Below, piece after piece: positions 22,965-31,448 of a stretch of 64,000 nt of DNA. The stretch comes from Cyclobacterium sp. (GTDB lineage: Bacteria > Bacteroidota > Bacteroidia > Cytophagales > Cyclobacteriaceae). A program made the position numbers and the translations under genes. The first letter of the stretch is position 1, and every line of letters begins with the position of its first letter. Below the pieces are notes generated by a model. It had not been told where the DNA came from. It saw only the letters and a program-made list of their open reading frames with translations, and ran no database searches. Where the stretch lies: positions 62,001 to 126,000 of the forward strand of contig NZ_JABURL010000031.1 in the NCBI RefSeq assembly GCF_014762705.1. Direction: 5' to 3'.

Positions 22965-23431
22965 GATCCAAAAAGGGTTAGGTATTTCGTTCGGGTTACT
23001 TCTTCGCAGTCAGCGGGGAGCTGAACCTCCCATTCGTGATTGACTTCTATTCCGATTTGGGATTCATTTCTTCTAAGACCTGGTCTATTCCACATGTTAT
23101 CGAATCCTATGGCTTCATTGATCGTATGTCTGCTTACTATTGGCAGATCATCCATCTGTGCCTGCAGTTCTTTTCCGGCTTTGTATCTTTTATTGGGGAC
23201 ATAGAAGCCTCTCCTTTTCTTAAAAGGTCTCCATTGTTTGGGGTCGGGGTTGGTAGTAAATTCTATTGCTACTACTCCCCCTATTGCTGCGAATCCGTCG
23301 GCAAGGAATCGCTTGGATCCGTGCATCTGAGATACGAATTTGATGGATTTGGCCCGACAGCGATCCGCTTCGTCAATGATGGCATTTAGCTTTTTGCCTG
23401 TTTCAGATTTGATATTCGTTATGAAGTACAT
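22961..23431 (-). CDS. Conserved phage protein, unknown function
   Basis: A 156-aa basic protein with no membrane segment. The block PDPKQWRPFKKRRGFYVPNK is striking and recurs in phage proteins of unknown role. Possible nucleic acid contact from the basic surface; nothing more can be said. Confidence 0.78.
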   Translation of the reverse strand: MYFITNIKSETGKKLNAIIDEADRCRAKSIKFVSQMHGSKRFLADGFAAIGGVVAIEFTTNPDPKQWRPFKKRRGFYVPNKRYKAGKELQAQMDDLPIVSRHTINEAIGFDNMWNRPGLRRNESQIGIEVNHEWEVQLPADCEEVTRTKYLTLFGS

Positions 23432-23442
23432 GGATTTTAAGT

Positions 23443-23778
23443 TTAATTTTCGATTGAAAACCAGGCATCACGGCTTAGCTGTCGCAGTGCGGGTAGGGTA
23501 TTGTTTTTCCAGAGGAAGAACATCTGATTGTCCCCTATCCAGGGATGCACACTGACCTGGCAATACTGCCCAAAGCTGTCATAGATCCGCCCTTCCATGG
23601 AAGCTGGGATTACCACGATATCCGGTGGGCCGAAGTCTTCGATCTTTTTTAGCAAGTGCTCGGATCCAAGCTCCGGATGGGAGAAGATGCTCCGGAAGAA
23701 TTCCATCCGGATGCGGTCATTTTCGGCTTTCATCTGGTCAAACCGCTTCTTCAGTTCTTCGAGGTTTTTGACTGTCAT
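23443..23778 (-). CDS. Phage protein, unknown function
   Basis: A 111-aa protein with an N-terminal helix (LEELKKRFDQMKAENDRIR) and a Trp/Phe-containing beta region ending DAWFSIEN. It starts 3 nt after the next upstream stop. No domain recognised. Confidence 0.72.
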   Translation of the reverse strand: MTVKNLEELKKRFDQMKAENDRIRMEFFRSIFSHPELGSEHLLKKIEDFGPPDIVVIPASMEGRIYDSFGQYCQVSVHPWIGDNQMFFLWKNNTLPALRQLSRDAWFSIEN

Positions 23779-23781
23779 GGC

Positions 23782-23979
23782 TTATGCTTTTAGCTCGTAC
23801 TTATTTTCAGCTACCTTTTCCAGAGCCCGCAATCTTTCATATTCTACCCTGGGGATGATGGCATAGCCATCCAGCCTGGCCAGCACCTCTCCCTGATCAT
23901 TGTCAAAGAATATAATCTCGCGGTTAGCAAGGTCTTTTTCTGTCAGCAAGGTCAGGCAGTTTTTTAAGTAGCTTTTCAT
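23782..23979 (-). CDS. Small phage protein, unknown function
   Basis: A 65-aa protein starting MKSYLKNCLTLLTEKDL, with 'IIFFDNDQGEVLARLDGYAI' as its core. Read alone it looks complete. In the present sequence it is in frame with the upstream gene, so the two appear as one 151-aa reading frame. The frameshift interpretation at 24.03 kb makes it a separate overlapping gene. Confidence 0.55.
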   Translation of the reverse strand: MKSYLKNCLTLLTEKDLANREIIFFDNDQGEVLARLDGYAIIPRVEYERLRALEKVAENKYELKA

Positions 23980-24237
23980 AGGCTTCCTGCCAGTGTTCCT
24001 CTTTGATCTGTGCTGTAGCGATTTCTTCGCCTCCATTTTGCCTACTCTTTGGGCAAAAGTCTGAGCCTTCTTTTGGGTGAAGTACCCTGGATGGGACCTC
24101 AGTATCCGGGCTTTTTCCTTTTCGTCCATGGGAATCTTTTTCGTCACGTGGATGTAGACTTTCCTGACTTCTTCAGGGGCATCTTTGTACTCTTTTTCGC
24201 TGAGCTTTTTGAGGCTGTAGGAGATTTTGTCTTTCAT
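23924..24237 (-). pseudogene. Small helical phage protein with probable -1 frameshift
   Basis: The protein starts MKDKISYSLKKLSEKEYKDA. Up to about residue 70 (QRVGKMEA) the sequence is natural. There a -1 shift gives EEIATAQIKEEHWQEAYEK and a helical C-terminus ending at TAA 23,924, whereas the zero frame gives a less protein-like stretch until the next gene's Met. No canonical slippery heptamer is visible, so a one-base loss near 24,028 is the simplest reading. Programmed recoding or a sequencing error are alternatives. Confidence 0.5.
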
Positions 24238-24284
24238 GATTGAAGGAGATTGATTTAGATTGAAATAGATTGATTGAGATTGAA

Positions 24285-24307
24285 TGCCCTTCGACAGGCT
24301 CAGGGCA
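24285..24307. repeat. REP-like repeat copy
   Basis: CCCTTCGACAGGCTCAGGGC, the symmetric form of the repeat, sits within a stretch of direct repeats built on AGATTGA (24,245-24,325). Confidence 0.8.
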
Positions 24308-24326
24308 AGAGATTGAAATAGATTCA

Positions 24327-24722
24327 TTAGCCCCAGACGATTCCGGACCCATTGCATGACTGGCACATTTCCGGTTCTATGCTGGATGTGCTCCATTCGC
24401 CTGTGGTCTGATGGTAAAATCCATTGGGAACTAATCCATTTCCATTGCATACCGGGCACCTGTGGGCAGTTGTTTGATTTTGGATTGGTCCGCGGTTTTC
24501 CTTTGGTGTCGGAAACCATTTTTGCATTTCCGGTTCGGATTGTCGATTTATGTATATTTCTATCAAAAGATCCTTTGCTCTTTTTACAGCCGATTCCAGG
24601 GCTTTAAGTAATGCGTTTATCTCTTTAAATTCATCGGTTTTGTTCTTAAAGTGCTTGTCAGAGCGGATTTCCAAAATGATTAAAATTATTCGGTCGATTA
24701 GAAGTAGGAATTCATTTTTCAT
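24327..24722 (-). CDS. Protein with DnaJ-like zinc repeats
   Basis: A 131-aa protein starting MKNEFLLLIDRIILIIL. A long N-terminal helix is followed by two CxxCxGxG repeats (CPVCNGNG and CQSCNGSG) separated by about 26 residues, a compact zinc finger. The upstream extension is rejected because it lies in a GATGATG microsatellite and over the next gene. Second such finger in the middle block. Confidence 0.75.
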   Translation of the reverse strand: MKNEFLLLIDRIILIILEIRSDKHFKNKTDEFKEINALLKALESAVKRAKDLLIEIYINRQSEPEMQKWFPTPKENRGPIQNQTTAHRCPVCNGNGLVPNGFYHQTTGEWSTSSIEPEMCQSCNGSGIVWG

Positions 24723-24759
24723 TTTATCGATGGTTTGATGATGTGATAGTATGATGATT

Positions 24760-25803
24760 TTATGTTGGGCCGGATCCTTCGGCGAATGCACCTGGAGGAA
24801 GTACCCATGGATCAACTGTGATTGGCAGTGGATATTCAGTTGACTGAGATAATTGACGTAACTCATCGTCGAAAACCCCTTTGTATGGTTTTCCTTTTTT
24901 AATGAAATCGGTAAGGGTAGCGTTTCTTTTCATCGTATGGCGAAAATCCTTTTCGAAGGCAACCAATTCCTGCCAGATCAACCGACCGATTTCTGCAGCT
25001 GAGGCAAACTGATCTGCATTGCCAAAGATGCAGAACTGGCAGCTGCACCTGCTCCATCCCAGGTAATAGCAGGGATGAACTCTTATTTGGTGTCTTTTGA
25101 TAATGGCCCATACCTCGCTTTCTTTCCAGTCCTTAACGGGCCTGAACCTGTCCACTTCTCTGTCGTTTTTGCCTAAGGTAATGGTGCGGGTGATCTGCTT
25201 CTTTTTACCGGAAAGTGTCGCTGTATAGCTCGTCTGGTAGGTACCCTTGTACCTGTTGTCCGATCGGTCGGGTTCGTGTGTTTTATACCTGGCCCTGCAG
25301 GGGCTTTCCTCTCCCCGCTCTCCGGATATTACCAGGATTTTTTTATGGTGAAACCTGGCTTGGTTGCAGATTGATGCCGTACAAACATCTATTTTCAGGT
25401 AAGCACTGCACCAGCGTACTTTAAGGTCTGCGCTAACCTGCGGAAATTTCCTACGGGTGGTCTTTTTCCCGTTTCCAGGCTTGGATTTGCCTATTTTTCC
25501 ATCTGGTGTTTCAAAAAAGATAGGTGCCGTTTGGTCATTTTCCCGGAGCATTTCTCTTTTAAATCCGCCCTCTTTCCAAGAAAAGTGTATTGGTACATTG
25601 AATTTTTTTGCAAAAGCCCTGCAGTAAGCTTCGGTCACTGGCCAATCCATAAAGCATTTATCTTTTCCATCAATGAGATGGTGCCATAATTCCATTTTTT
25701 CAAGTGGTACCCCCAGTTCGATAAGGTGAAGGAAAGCGGCCGTACAGTCCTTGCCTCCGGAAAAGCAGATGATGTAATGGTCGTAATCTAACAGCTGTCT
25801 CAT
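24760..25803 (-). CDS. PAPS reductase-like (phosphoadenosine phosphosulfate reductase family) protein
   Basis: A 347-aa protein of the adenine nucleotide alpha-hydrolase superfamily. The PP-loop is CFSGGKDCTA (about 14-23); 'VRWCSAYLKID' near 130 and a CSCQFC cluster near 260 are typical of the phage and DndC-like branch. A strong ribosome site (AAAGGAGG) lies in the end of the C5 methylase gene, and the two genes overlap by ATGA. Candidates for its role are sulphur-based DNA modification or sulphur metabolism. No other dnd genes are visible, so function is open. Confidence 0.88.
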   Translation of the reverse strand: MRQLLDYDHYIICFSGGKDCTAAFLHLIELGVPLEKMELWHHLIDGKDKCFMDWPVTEAYCRAFAKKFNVPIHFSWKEGGFKREMLRENDQTAPIFFETPDGKIGKSKPGNGKKTTRRKFPQVSADLKVRWCSAYLKIDVCTASICNQARFHHKKILVISGERGEESPCRARYKTHEPDRSDNRYKGTYQTSYTATLSGKKKQITRTITLGKNDREVDRFRPVKDWKESEVWAIIKRHQIRVHPCYYLGWSRCSCQFCIFGNADQFASAAEIGRLIWQELVAFEKDFRHTMKRNATLTDFIKKGKPYKGVFDDELRQLSQSTEYPLPITVDPWVLPPGAFAEGSGPT

Positions 25804-27728
25804 GCTACGACCTCCTTTCTGGTTAGGGATTCGATGGAGGCAATCCTGGCCTGGGCTTTTCGCATGGCGAGGTTGACTTCTACGGCGTTGCCGATAAACC
25901 GCTTCTGGTCGGTCTGGGTGCCCATCATCTGGTAGCCGTCGCCAAAGCCCTGGATGCGGAGTAGCTCGGGTACTTTCAGCATGCGCATCTTGATATCCAT
26001 GATGCCATAGGCGGCCATAAATAGCTTGATCTTCTGCATGGTCTCGCAGTCATCTTCGTAGATCAGGATGGCTCCCTCTCCTTCGGTGGCATCTACCAGG
26101 TAGGGCGGCATCTTGTCCATCCGGGCGATCAGGGTAAAGCAGGGCCGGTCCAGGTCATTGCCTTTGCTTGTGTACTGGGGATTGAGCAAGTAGAAGTGTT
26201 TCCGGCTGGCGAGTATCGTAGGCGCTGGTGCTTCGGTACTGGATCCGGTATTGCCATAGCTGTGATTCATCAGCCACTTGGTATGAATCAGGTTGGACTT
26301 GGGTACGGTGGTGATGGCTGCGGATGGCTTGTCTACCGATCCGGTCTGCCCTCCCCCACTGAACTGGTTCATAAAAAAAGCCGTCATCTTGCAGTGCTTG
26401 TCTGTGACCATCACAGTACCTGCAGGTCTGTCGATAGATTGGTGGTTTTCCTCTCCTCGGTATTGCTTGTCCAGCCATACGACCTGAATCTTTGCCAGGC
26501 GGTCTCTGGTGCTGATGGTGCTGCAGGGGCTGTCTGCGGATAGCAGGTTCTCTCCGGTGCTGTGGTATTTGGTCAGGAATGTGCTGCTGATCAGGCTCTG
26601 ATTGGCAGAGGTGGTGATGGTCCGTGCCGGCTCGGTGAGTGGATGGCATTTCTGGTGAGGCTTGCCGCTAAAGTGCTTGGTGATAAACTGCGCCTTTATA
26701 ATTCCCCAATGGTTCATGGTCGTAATGGTGCCAAAGGAATCTGATACAGATTTATTGATTTGGTTGCCGCTCATCCATTTGGTAATGAAACCTGGTTCCT
26801 TGCCCTCTCCCACGTATTTGACCAGGCCGGCATAGATGCGCCTGAGGGTATTTTCGGAGAGTGGCTTCTTCCTGCCAAAGATGCTTTTGCCTTCATCCTC
26901 CAGATCGAGTGCGGGCTTCACGGCTCGCCAGGGCTTTAGCTCGCCAAACATTCCGGACTGGACGGGATTTTTGGCATGGGTGGGCTGTGGCCAGGTAAAG
27001 GGCAGGTGGGTTTTTCTGAATTGCCCAAAGTAGCGTGTACGGGAGGTGAGGGCACCAAAGTCGGCGCTGTTCAGGATGCGGTGGTCGTAGGTATAGCCGT
27101 AGTCTCTGCAAATGGTTTCCTTCCATATCTGGTAGTAGCGTCCGTTTTTTCGGGAGTAGGGCACCATGTGGTAGCCGCCTGTTTTTCTCACCTTCAGATC
27201 ACAGCGGTCTTTGTGCATCTTTTCGCAGGCGATCCGCAAGGGGCCCCAACTCATAAACTCCACCACGTTTTCGATATCGATGTAGTCCGGATCAAGCTGC
27301 TCGATGTAGCGGTACAGGTGTTCGGCCAAGGTACGGCTGTCTCCATCCCGGTGGTTGCCTCCCTTGGCTTTGCTGAAATGGGTGCATTCCAGAGATGCCC
27401 AGAGGCAGATAACCGCTTCGGGATTCCACTGCCGAATGATCCTGACCAGCTGTACCAGCTCCTCCAGGTCAAAGTTGCGGATGTCTTCCGTGGCATGCAG
27501 GATATTAGGGAGATTGGCCTTATGGGAAGCGATGGCCAGGGGGTCGTGATTGATGCAGTAGATCACTTTTCCGCCGCCCTTGGTCACTCCCCAGCTGACG
27601 CCACCTGCGCCGCAGAAGAGATCGATGTAAAAGACGTTCGTCCCCTGCTGCAGGGTTACGATCTCTCCTTTTTGGGAACGGAAGCTGAGGTCTCCGTTTT
27701 TGTTTACACTGTAGTTTGATGTTTTCAT
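25800..27728 (-). CDS. DNA cytosine-5 methyltransferase with repeated target-recognition region
   Basis: A 642-aa SAM-dependent enzyme. Motif I is DLFCGAGG (36-43); catalytic Cys115 lies in ASLECTHFS, where Glu replaces the usual Pro before Cys, as in some phage enzymes; ENV is at 153-155; GNAVEVN near the C-terminus is motif X. Residues about 310-555 carry roughly seven divergent 30-35-aa repeats with the pattern F(L/I/M)...G...DxPxxTIxT. It probably protects phage DNA or alters its recognition. It is cotranscribed with the PAPS-reductase-like gene. Confidence 0.92.
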   Translation of the reverse strand: MKTSNYSVNKNGDLSFRSQKGEIVTLQQGTNVFYIDLFCGAGGVSWGVTKGGGKVIYCINHDPLAIASHKANLPNILHATEDIRNFDLEELVQLVRIIRQWNPEAVICLWASLECTHFSKAKGGNHRDGDSRTLAEHLYRYIEQLDPDYIDIENVVEFMSWGPLRIACEKMHKDRCDLKVRKTGGYHMVPYSRKNGRYYQIWKETICRDYGYTYDHRILNSADFGALTSRTRYFGQFRKTHLPFTWPQPTHAKNPVQSGMFGELKPWRAVKPALDLEDEGKSIFGRKKPLSENTLRRIYAGLVKYVGEGKEPGFITKWMSGNQINKSVSDSFGTITTMNHWGIIKAQFITKHFSGKPHQKCHPLTEPARTITTSANQSLISSTFLTKYHSTGENLLSADSPCSTISTRDRLAKIQVVWLDKQYRGEENHQSIDRPAGTVMVTDKHCKMTAFFMNQFSGGGQTGSVDKPSAAITTVPKSNLIHTKWLMNHSYGNTGSSTEAPAPTILASRKHFYLLNPQYTSKGNDLDRPCFTLIARMDKMPPYLVDATEGEGAILIYEDDCETMQKIKLFMAAYGIMDIKMRMLKVPELLRIQGFGDGYQMMGTQTDQKRFIGNAVEVNLAMRKAQARIASIESLTRKEVVA

Positions 27729-27789
27729 GATGTGTTATTGGTTGATTTGGGCAATAGGCACGAAAGCGGGCCGATTGAGGTCAAGGTGG

Positions 27790-27835
27790 AACGGAATAAA
27801 ACCTCTCTGCCTTTCTCTCCTGTTTATGCCGTAGT
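27790..27835 (-). promoter_or_regulatory. Bipartite conserved element upstream of the C5 methylase operon
   Basis: ACTACGGCATAAA, then exactly 21 nt, then TTTTATTCCGTT on the leftward strand, ending 62 nt before the methylase ATG. It is the second copy of the element found at 12,942-12,987. Confidence 0.65.
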
Positions 27836-27900
27836 ACCTTGGGGCAGCTGGGACATTCTGGCCCTGTACCTTATCGGACCGGTGAGTAACTTGCCTGAAA

Positions 27901-28224
27901 TCAATCAAACCCTTCTTCTTCCTCCTCTCCCATTCCCAGCATGGCTTTTTCCTTCCGTACTATCTCGCGGATGTCCCAGGCATTGACAGGCTTCACTTGC
28001 ATGTCTTCTGCCAGGTGCTGCATCACTTCTTCGGTTATCGGATTGATGGCATAGATGGAATTGGGATGTAGAAAGCGGGTAAAGGAGGCGTTACTTTTGG
28101 TTTCGGGTACGTCCACCCGGATAAAGGTGGCTGAACCGATGGTCTGCTCGGATACGATGCCTGCCATCCGGGTATGGCCGAATAGTTCTATTAAGGCTGT
28201 GGTTTCAAATTTTTGATTTTCCAT
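27901..28224 (-). CDS. Conserved phage protein, unknown function
   Basis: A 107-aa protein of a type widespread in phages: the N-terminal block FETTALIELFGHTRMAGIVS and the 'GSATFIRVDVPE' strand are recognisable. It has an acidic tail EEEEEGFD. Sometimes annotated as a hypothetical near replication genes; function unknown. Confidence 0.82.
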   Translation of the reverse strand: MENQKFETTALIELFGHTRMAGIVSEQTIGSATFIRVDVPETKSNASFTRFLHPNSIYAINPITEEVMQHLAEDMQVKPVNAWDIREIVRKEKAMLGMGEEEEEGFD

Positions 28225-28273
28225 GGGTTTTGATGAATTGATGATGTGATATTATGATGATGTGGTGATGGTA

Positions 28274-28564
28274 TTATTCGGAACCTCTTAGCTGTACATC
28301 AGCCGGGATAACTTCGCCATCCCAGGGAATATCATCGTCCAGTTCTTTTTTTATGGCATAGGCCATCGTTTGGAGCTTGTCTTCAATCTCGGGTTTGATG
28401 GTGGCCAGGGCTTCTTCTCTGGTTTTTAAGCCTATGGTCCTGTGACCTTTGGATTTGTACCGGACGACATTTTCTGGATTACCCGGTAAGGGGCTTTCGA
28501 AATATAGAATTGGGTGAAAAGTCTCTTCTTTTACGTTAAACAGCATTTTAATTAAAGCTCTCAT
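28274..28564 (-). CDS. Small phage protein, unknown function
   Basis: A 96-aa protein starting MRALIKMLFNVKEETFHP. The centre is a beta region, the C-terminus helical and acidic. It lies between the primase-helicase and the conserved phage gene at 27.9 kb. No family recognised. Confidence 0.72.
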   Translation of the reverse strand: MRALIKMLFNVKEETFHPILYFESPLPGNPENVVRYKSKGHRTIGLKTREEALATIKPEIEDKLQTMAYAIKKELDDDIPWDGEVIPADVQLRGSE

Positions 28565-28583
28565 GAGATTTGGGATTTATGAT

Positions 28584-31085
28584 TTAAAATGGTAAGTCGT
28601 CTTTTTTCTCCTGCCAGAGTTGTTCTTGTTTGTATTGTTTGTCGTCCAGCTTTTCAGCTTCGGGGAAGCTGCCGGCCGGTGGGTCTTTGTCTTCTGATTT
28701 TTCGGGTTCGATCATCCAGGGGCTTTTGTATTCGAGGTATTCTTCTTCGCTCAGCCACTCTTCGGGCAGGAAGCAGTAGTGCCGCTGGTTTTCATCTTCA
28801 AATGATATCTGAGGCTCACCGTCGTGGCTGTATCCGGTGATATATGCAGGGATCTTGCAGCGACCGGTGGGCCGGTACTTCATTCCTTTCCGTTCCTCCA
28901 GGTAGTACTTGACCTCCTTTTCGTCAAGGCGGTACTTGCTGATATCGGGGTTGTTCAGCTTTTTCAACAGGGTACGGCGGGAGATACGCAGCTCGTCTAC
29001 CTTGAAGGTGAGGAAGGTGTCTTTGATGTAGTTTTCTACCACTGCATCCAGACGTGCTTTGGTGGTCTGGGCGATTTTGCGCTGCTGCTCGGTTTCAAAG
29101 TCCTTGGGATCAAACCAGAGCCGGTCCACCTTGGGGTGGAATATCTTGCGGTGACTCAGGAAGTGTATCCATGCGGGGATCTCGGCTTTGAGCTTGTCTT
29201 CGAGATTGGGGTCCTTGGTGGCAGACTGCTGTACCTTCACCACAAACCAGCGGGTGTCCTCTTCCTCCATTTTCATGAGGTTGTCGGCATCATTGGAGCA
29301 GATGATCAGGTGGCCAAAGTACGGGATGGGCTTCACGTCTATGCCCTTTAGCTCCAGGAATATCTCCTTGGCCGTCACCATCTGCTTGAGCCGCTCCCGC
29401 TCTGCTTTTTTGTCCACGTCGAGGAATCCCTCATCCAGGCCAATGATAAATTTGCTGGCCCAGTGGGCGTTGAAGTTCTTTTTGAATTGCTCATTGTTCA
29501 GCACCGTGCCGTTGCCATTGTAGACCATGCAGAGCCATTCGAGAAAGGTGGACTTACCGGTGCCGTTTTCCCGGGATACCAGGCAGGGAACAAAGGTCTT
29601 CTGCGTGGGATACTGGTGCAGGATGGTGAGGTAGTCCATAGCGACGGTAAACTGGTCGCCCTTGATGGCATCCTCCTGATAGCACTTGCTTTCCTCATCC
29701 CACCAGATCCGGCCCTCACCCTGAAAGAGGTGCTTGATAAACCCAAGGGTAAAGTCTATCCGCCCGGGCTTGGGATCCCAGATCAGCGGCTCCATCAGGT
29801 TGTAGCAGCCATAGATGGTGCGGCGGTACTCCTTGGGGTCCCAGCAGGGCAGGGAAAAGAAGCCGTCGTATCGGGGAATGTCCCGGTTGATCATCTGCTC
29901 GGCGATGTACTTGGGATAGTCCCGCTTGATCTCCGTCACGGACCACTTCTCAATGCGCTCTTCGGGGATCTGCCGGTGATTGGGCAGGGTGACGCGCTTG
30001 ATCCAGTTGATGCCAATCCGGGCAAAGCGATCGGACTCGGCAGACTTGACGTACTTGAGCTCTTCTCCGGTCCATTCGTACTTGATCTTTTTAAAGATGA
30101 AGGGGCGGCTGCCGATGTACTCCTTGTAAAGGGTGTAGAAGGTCTCCTTATTGATCAGGCCAAAGTGCTTGTCCACGGTGCCGGCCTGCCCGTCTGTAAG
30201 CAGAATACCCTCAAAGTAGGTTTTGGAAAAGTGGAAGCTCATCAGGTCGTCCATGATCTCCTTGTGCTTGGCTGGGATATTCTGTAGCAGGTCATCCAGG
30301 CCCTTTTCAGTCTCCTGGTGTTTTGCCTTCAGGTGCATGAAATAGACATTGTTCAGCTCTACTTCCTTGTCTTCAAGCAGCAGGTGCAGGCTGTTGCGGA
30401 AGTTTTTGACGGCATTGGCAAAGGAGCTGGCCCGGTAGCTGAGGTCTTTGTCTTCCTGCCACTTGAGGGTAAGGGTATCTGCATCGAGCAAGAGGACGAT
30501 ATTGCGCACCTTACATTCCAGGATGATCTGCTGGATGGTCTCGTTGATCTCTTTTTTGTGATTGAAGTCGCTGGCATAAAAGCCATGGATACCCGGCAGG
30601 CCGATAAACTCCACCCCTTTCATCTGCTCGTCGGCAGCCTTCACCATCCAGCCTTTGAAGGCCTTGAACTCCCCCTCTACCAGTACCAGCGTCTCTATCT
30701 GCTCCTGATCTACGTACTTCCGGATCACCCCGGGGGTGAGGTAGGGCACCACGGGGCTTCCCTTTTCCTGATGGTATTTTTTGGTGTAGGTCTTGCCCTC
30801 TTTTTCGTAGGATTCCTCCTTTGCCAGGCGAATGCGCACAAAGTTACGGGGCCACTTGGTACCTTCTTTTTTCCAGGATACGGGATTGCCATTGGGCAGG
30901 AAGTAGTTGATCTGAATGCCTTTGTCATGGGCTTCAAATGCTTTCAGGGATTTGGTTTCATCGGTGCGTTTGTATCCTCCTTCTACAGATTCGTACACAG
31001 GCGTGGTGATGGTGTTTACCTGGTCTGTGATACCGAGCTGCCGGAGGCGTTCGCTAAAATAACTATGTACTTCCTGTGTGGGCAT
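28584..31085 (-). CDS. Phage replication protein: toprim-like primase region plus SF3-type helicase (DUF5906)
   Basis: An 833-aa protein. Residues about 125-270 form a toprim-like domain (LVEGEFKAFKG, Glu137; LLLDADT, Asp201). The helicase core has Walker A SRENGTGKST (504-513), Walker B IIGLDEG (Asp551, Glu552) and a sensor LIICSND (Asn598), as in the DUF5906/virulence-associated E group. The enzyme should prime and unwind DNA at the phage origin. The C-terminal 150 residues are a charged accessory region ending KKDDLPF, a tail of the SSB-binding type. No separate polymerase is visible. Confidence 0.92.
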   Translation of the reverse strand: MPTQEVHSYFSERLRQLGITDQVNTITTPVYESVEGGYKRTDETKSLKAFEAHDKGIQINYFLPNGNPVSWKKEGTKWPRNFVRIRLAKEESYEKEGKTYTKKYHQEKGSPVVPYLTPGVIRKYVDQEQIETLVLVEGEFKAFKGWMVKAADEQMKGVEFIGLPGIHGFYASDFNHKKEINETIQQIILECKVRNIVLLLDADTLTLKWQEDKDLSYRASSFANAVKNFRNSLHLLLEDKEVELNNVYFMHLKAKHQETEKGLDDLLQNIPAKHKEIMDDLMSFHFSKTYFEGILLTDGQAGTVDKHFGLINKETFYTLYKEYIGSRPFIFKKIKYEWTGEELKYVKSAESDRFARIGINWIKRVTLPNHRQIPEERIEKWSVTEIKRDYPKYIAEQMINRDIPRYDGFFSLPCWDPKEYRRTIYGCYNLMEPLIWDPKPGRIDFTLGFIKHLFQGEGRIWWDEESKCYQEDAIKGDQFTVAMDYLTILHQYPTQKTFVPCLVSRENGTGKSTFLEWLCMVYNGNGTVLNNEQFKKNFNAHWASKFIIGLDEGFLDVDKKAERERLKQMVTAKEIFLELKGIDVKPIPYFGHLIICSNDADNLMKMEEEDTRWFVVKVQQSATKDPNLEDKLKAEIPAWIHFLSHRKIFHPKVDRLWFDPKDFETEQQRKIAQTTKARLDAVVENYIKDTFLTFKVDELRISRRTLLKKLNNPDISKYRLDEKEVKYYLEERKGMKYRPTGRCKIPAYITGYSHDGEPQISFEDENQRHYCFLPEEWLSEEEYLEYKSPWMIEPEKSEDKDPPAGSFPEAEKLDDKQYKQEQLWQEKKDDLPF

Positions 31086-31093
31086 GGTAAAAA

Positions 31094-31291
31094 TCAGTCG
31101 TTTTTGATTTGAGCTGTTAATTTTCTAAGGTCTTCGGTGTGCTCGTCCAGCAGTCGGTATTTGATCCGGATCTGCTCCTGGCTGAGACTTCGGTCGTATT
31201 CAATTTTATTGTGGATTCGCTGAATGTCGTCTTCCAGCATCATCCTGTCTTTTTCGAGCTGGCTGAGATTGGGCTTCCCTGATGGCTCCAT
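31094..31291 (-). CDS. Small helical protein
   Basis: A 65-aa coiled-coil protein starting MEPSGKPNLSQLEKDRM. An in-frame start at 31,384 exists, but that extension is low-complexity and lies over the gene at 31,206 in a second frame. The shorter form is preferred. Confidence 0.6.
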   Translation of the reverse strand: MEPSGKPNLSQLEKDRMMLEDDIQRIHNKIEYDRSLSQEQIRIKYRLLDEHTEDLRKLTAQIKND

Positions 31292-31445
31292 CGATGTCTC
31301 TGAGGGCTGCCTTGTAGTCGTGGGTGAGTTGGTACCTTCTTTTTTTGAGTGCGTTGATACGTCCTGACTTCGTGGTGTGTACATGGTTGATCGCTTTTAT
31401 AGTAGATTTTGCTGTTTTGATGATTTCTGTGAGGTTATTGGTCAT
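31206..31445 (-). CDS. Small basic helical protein
   Basis: A 79-aa protein (MTNNLTEIIKTAKSTIKAI) with many Lys/Arg. It overlaps the downstream 65-aa gene by about 86 nt in another frame, more than is usual here, so one of the two ends may be misassigned. It follows a GATGATG repeat at the start. Confidence 0.6.
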   Translation of the reverse strand: MTNNLTEIIKTAKSTIKAINHVHTTKSGRINALKKRRYQLTHDYKAALRDIDGAIREAQSQPARKRQDDAGRRHSANPQ

Positions 31446-31448
31446 GGT

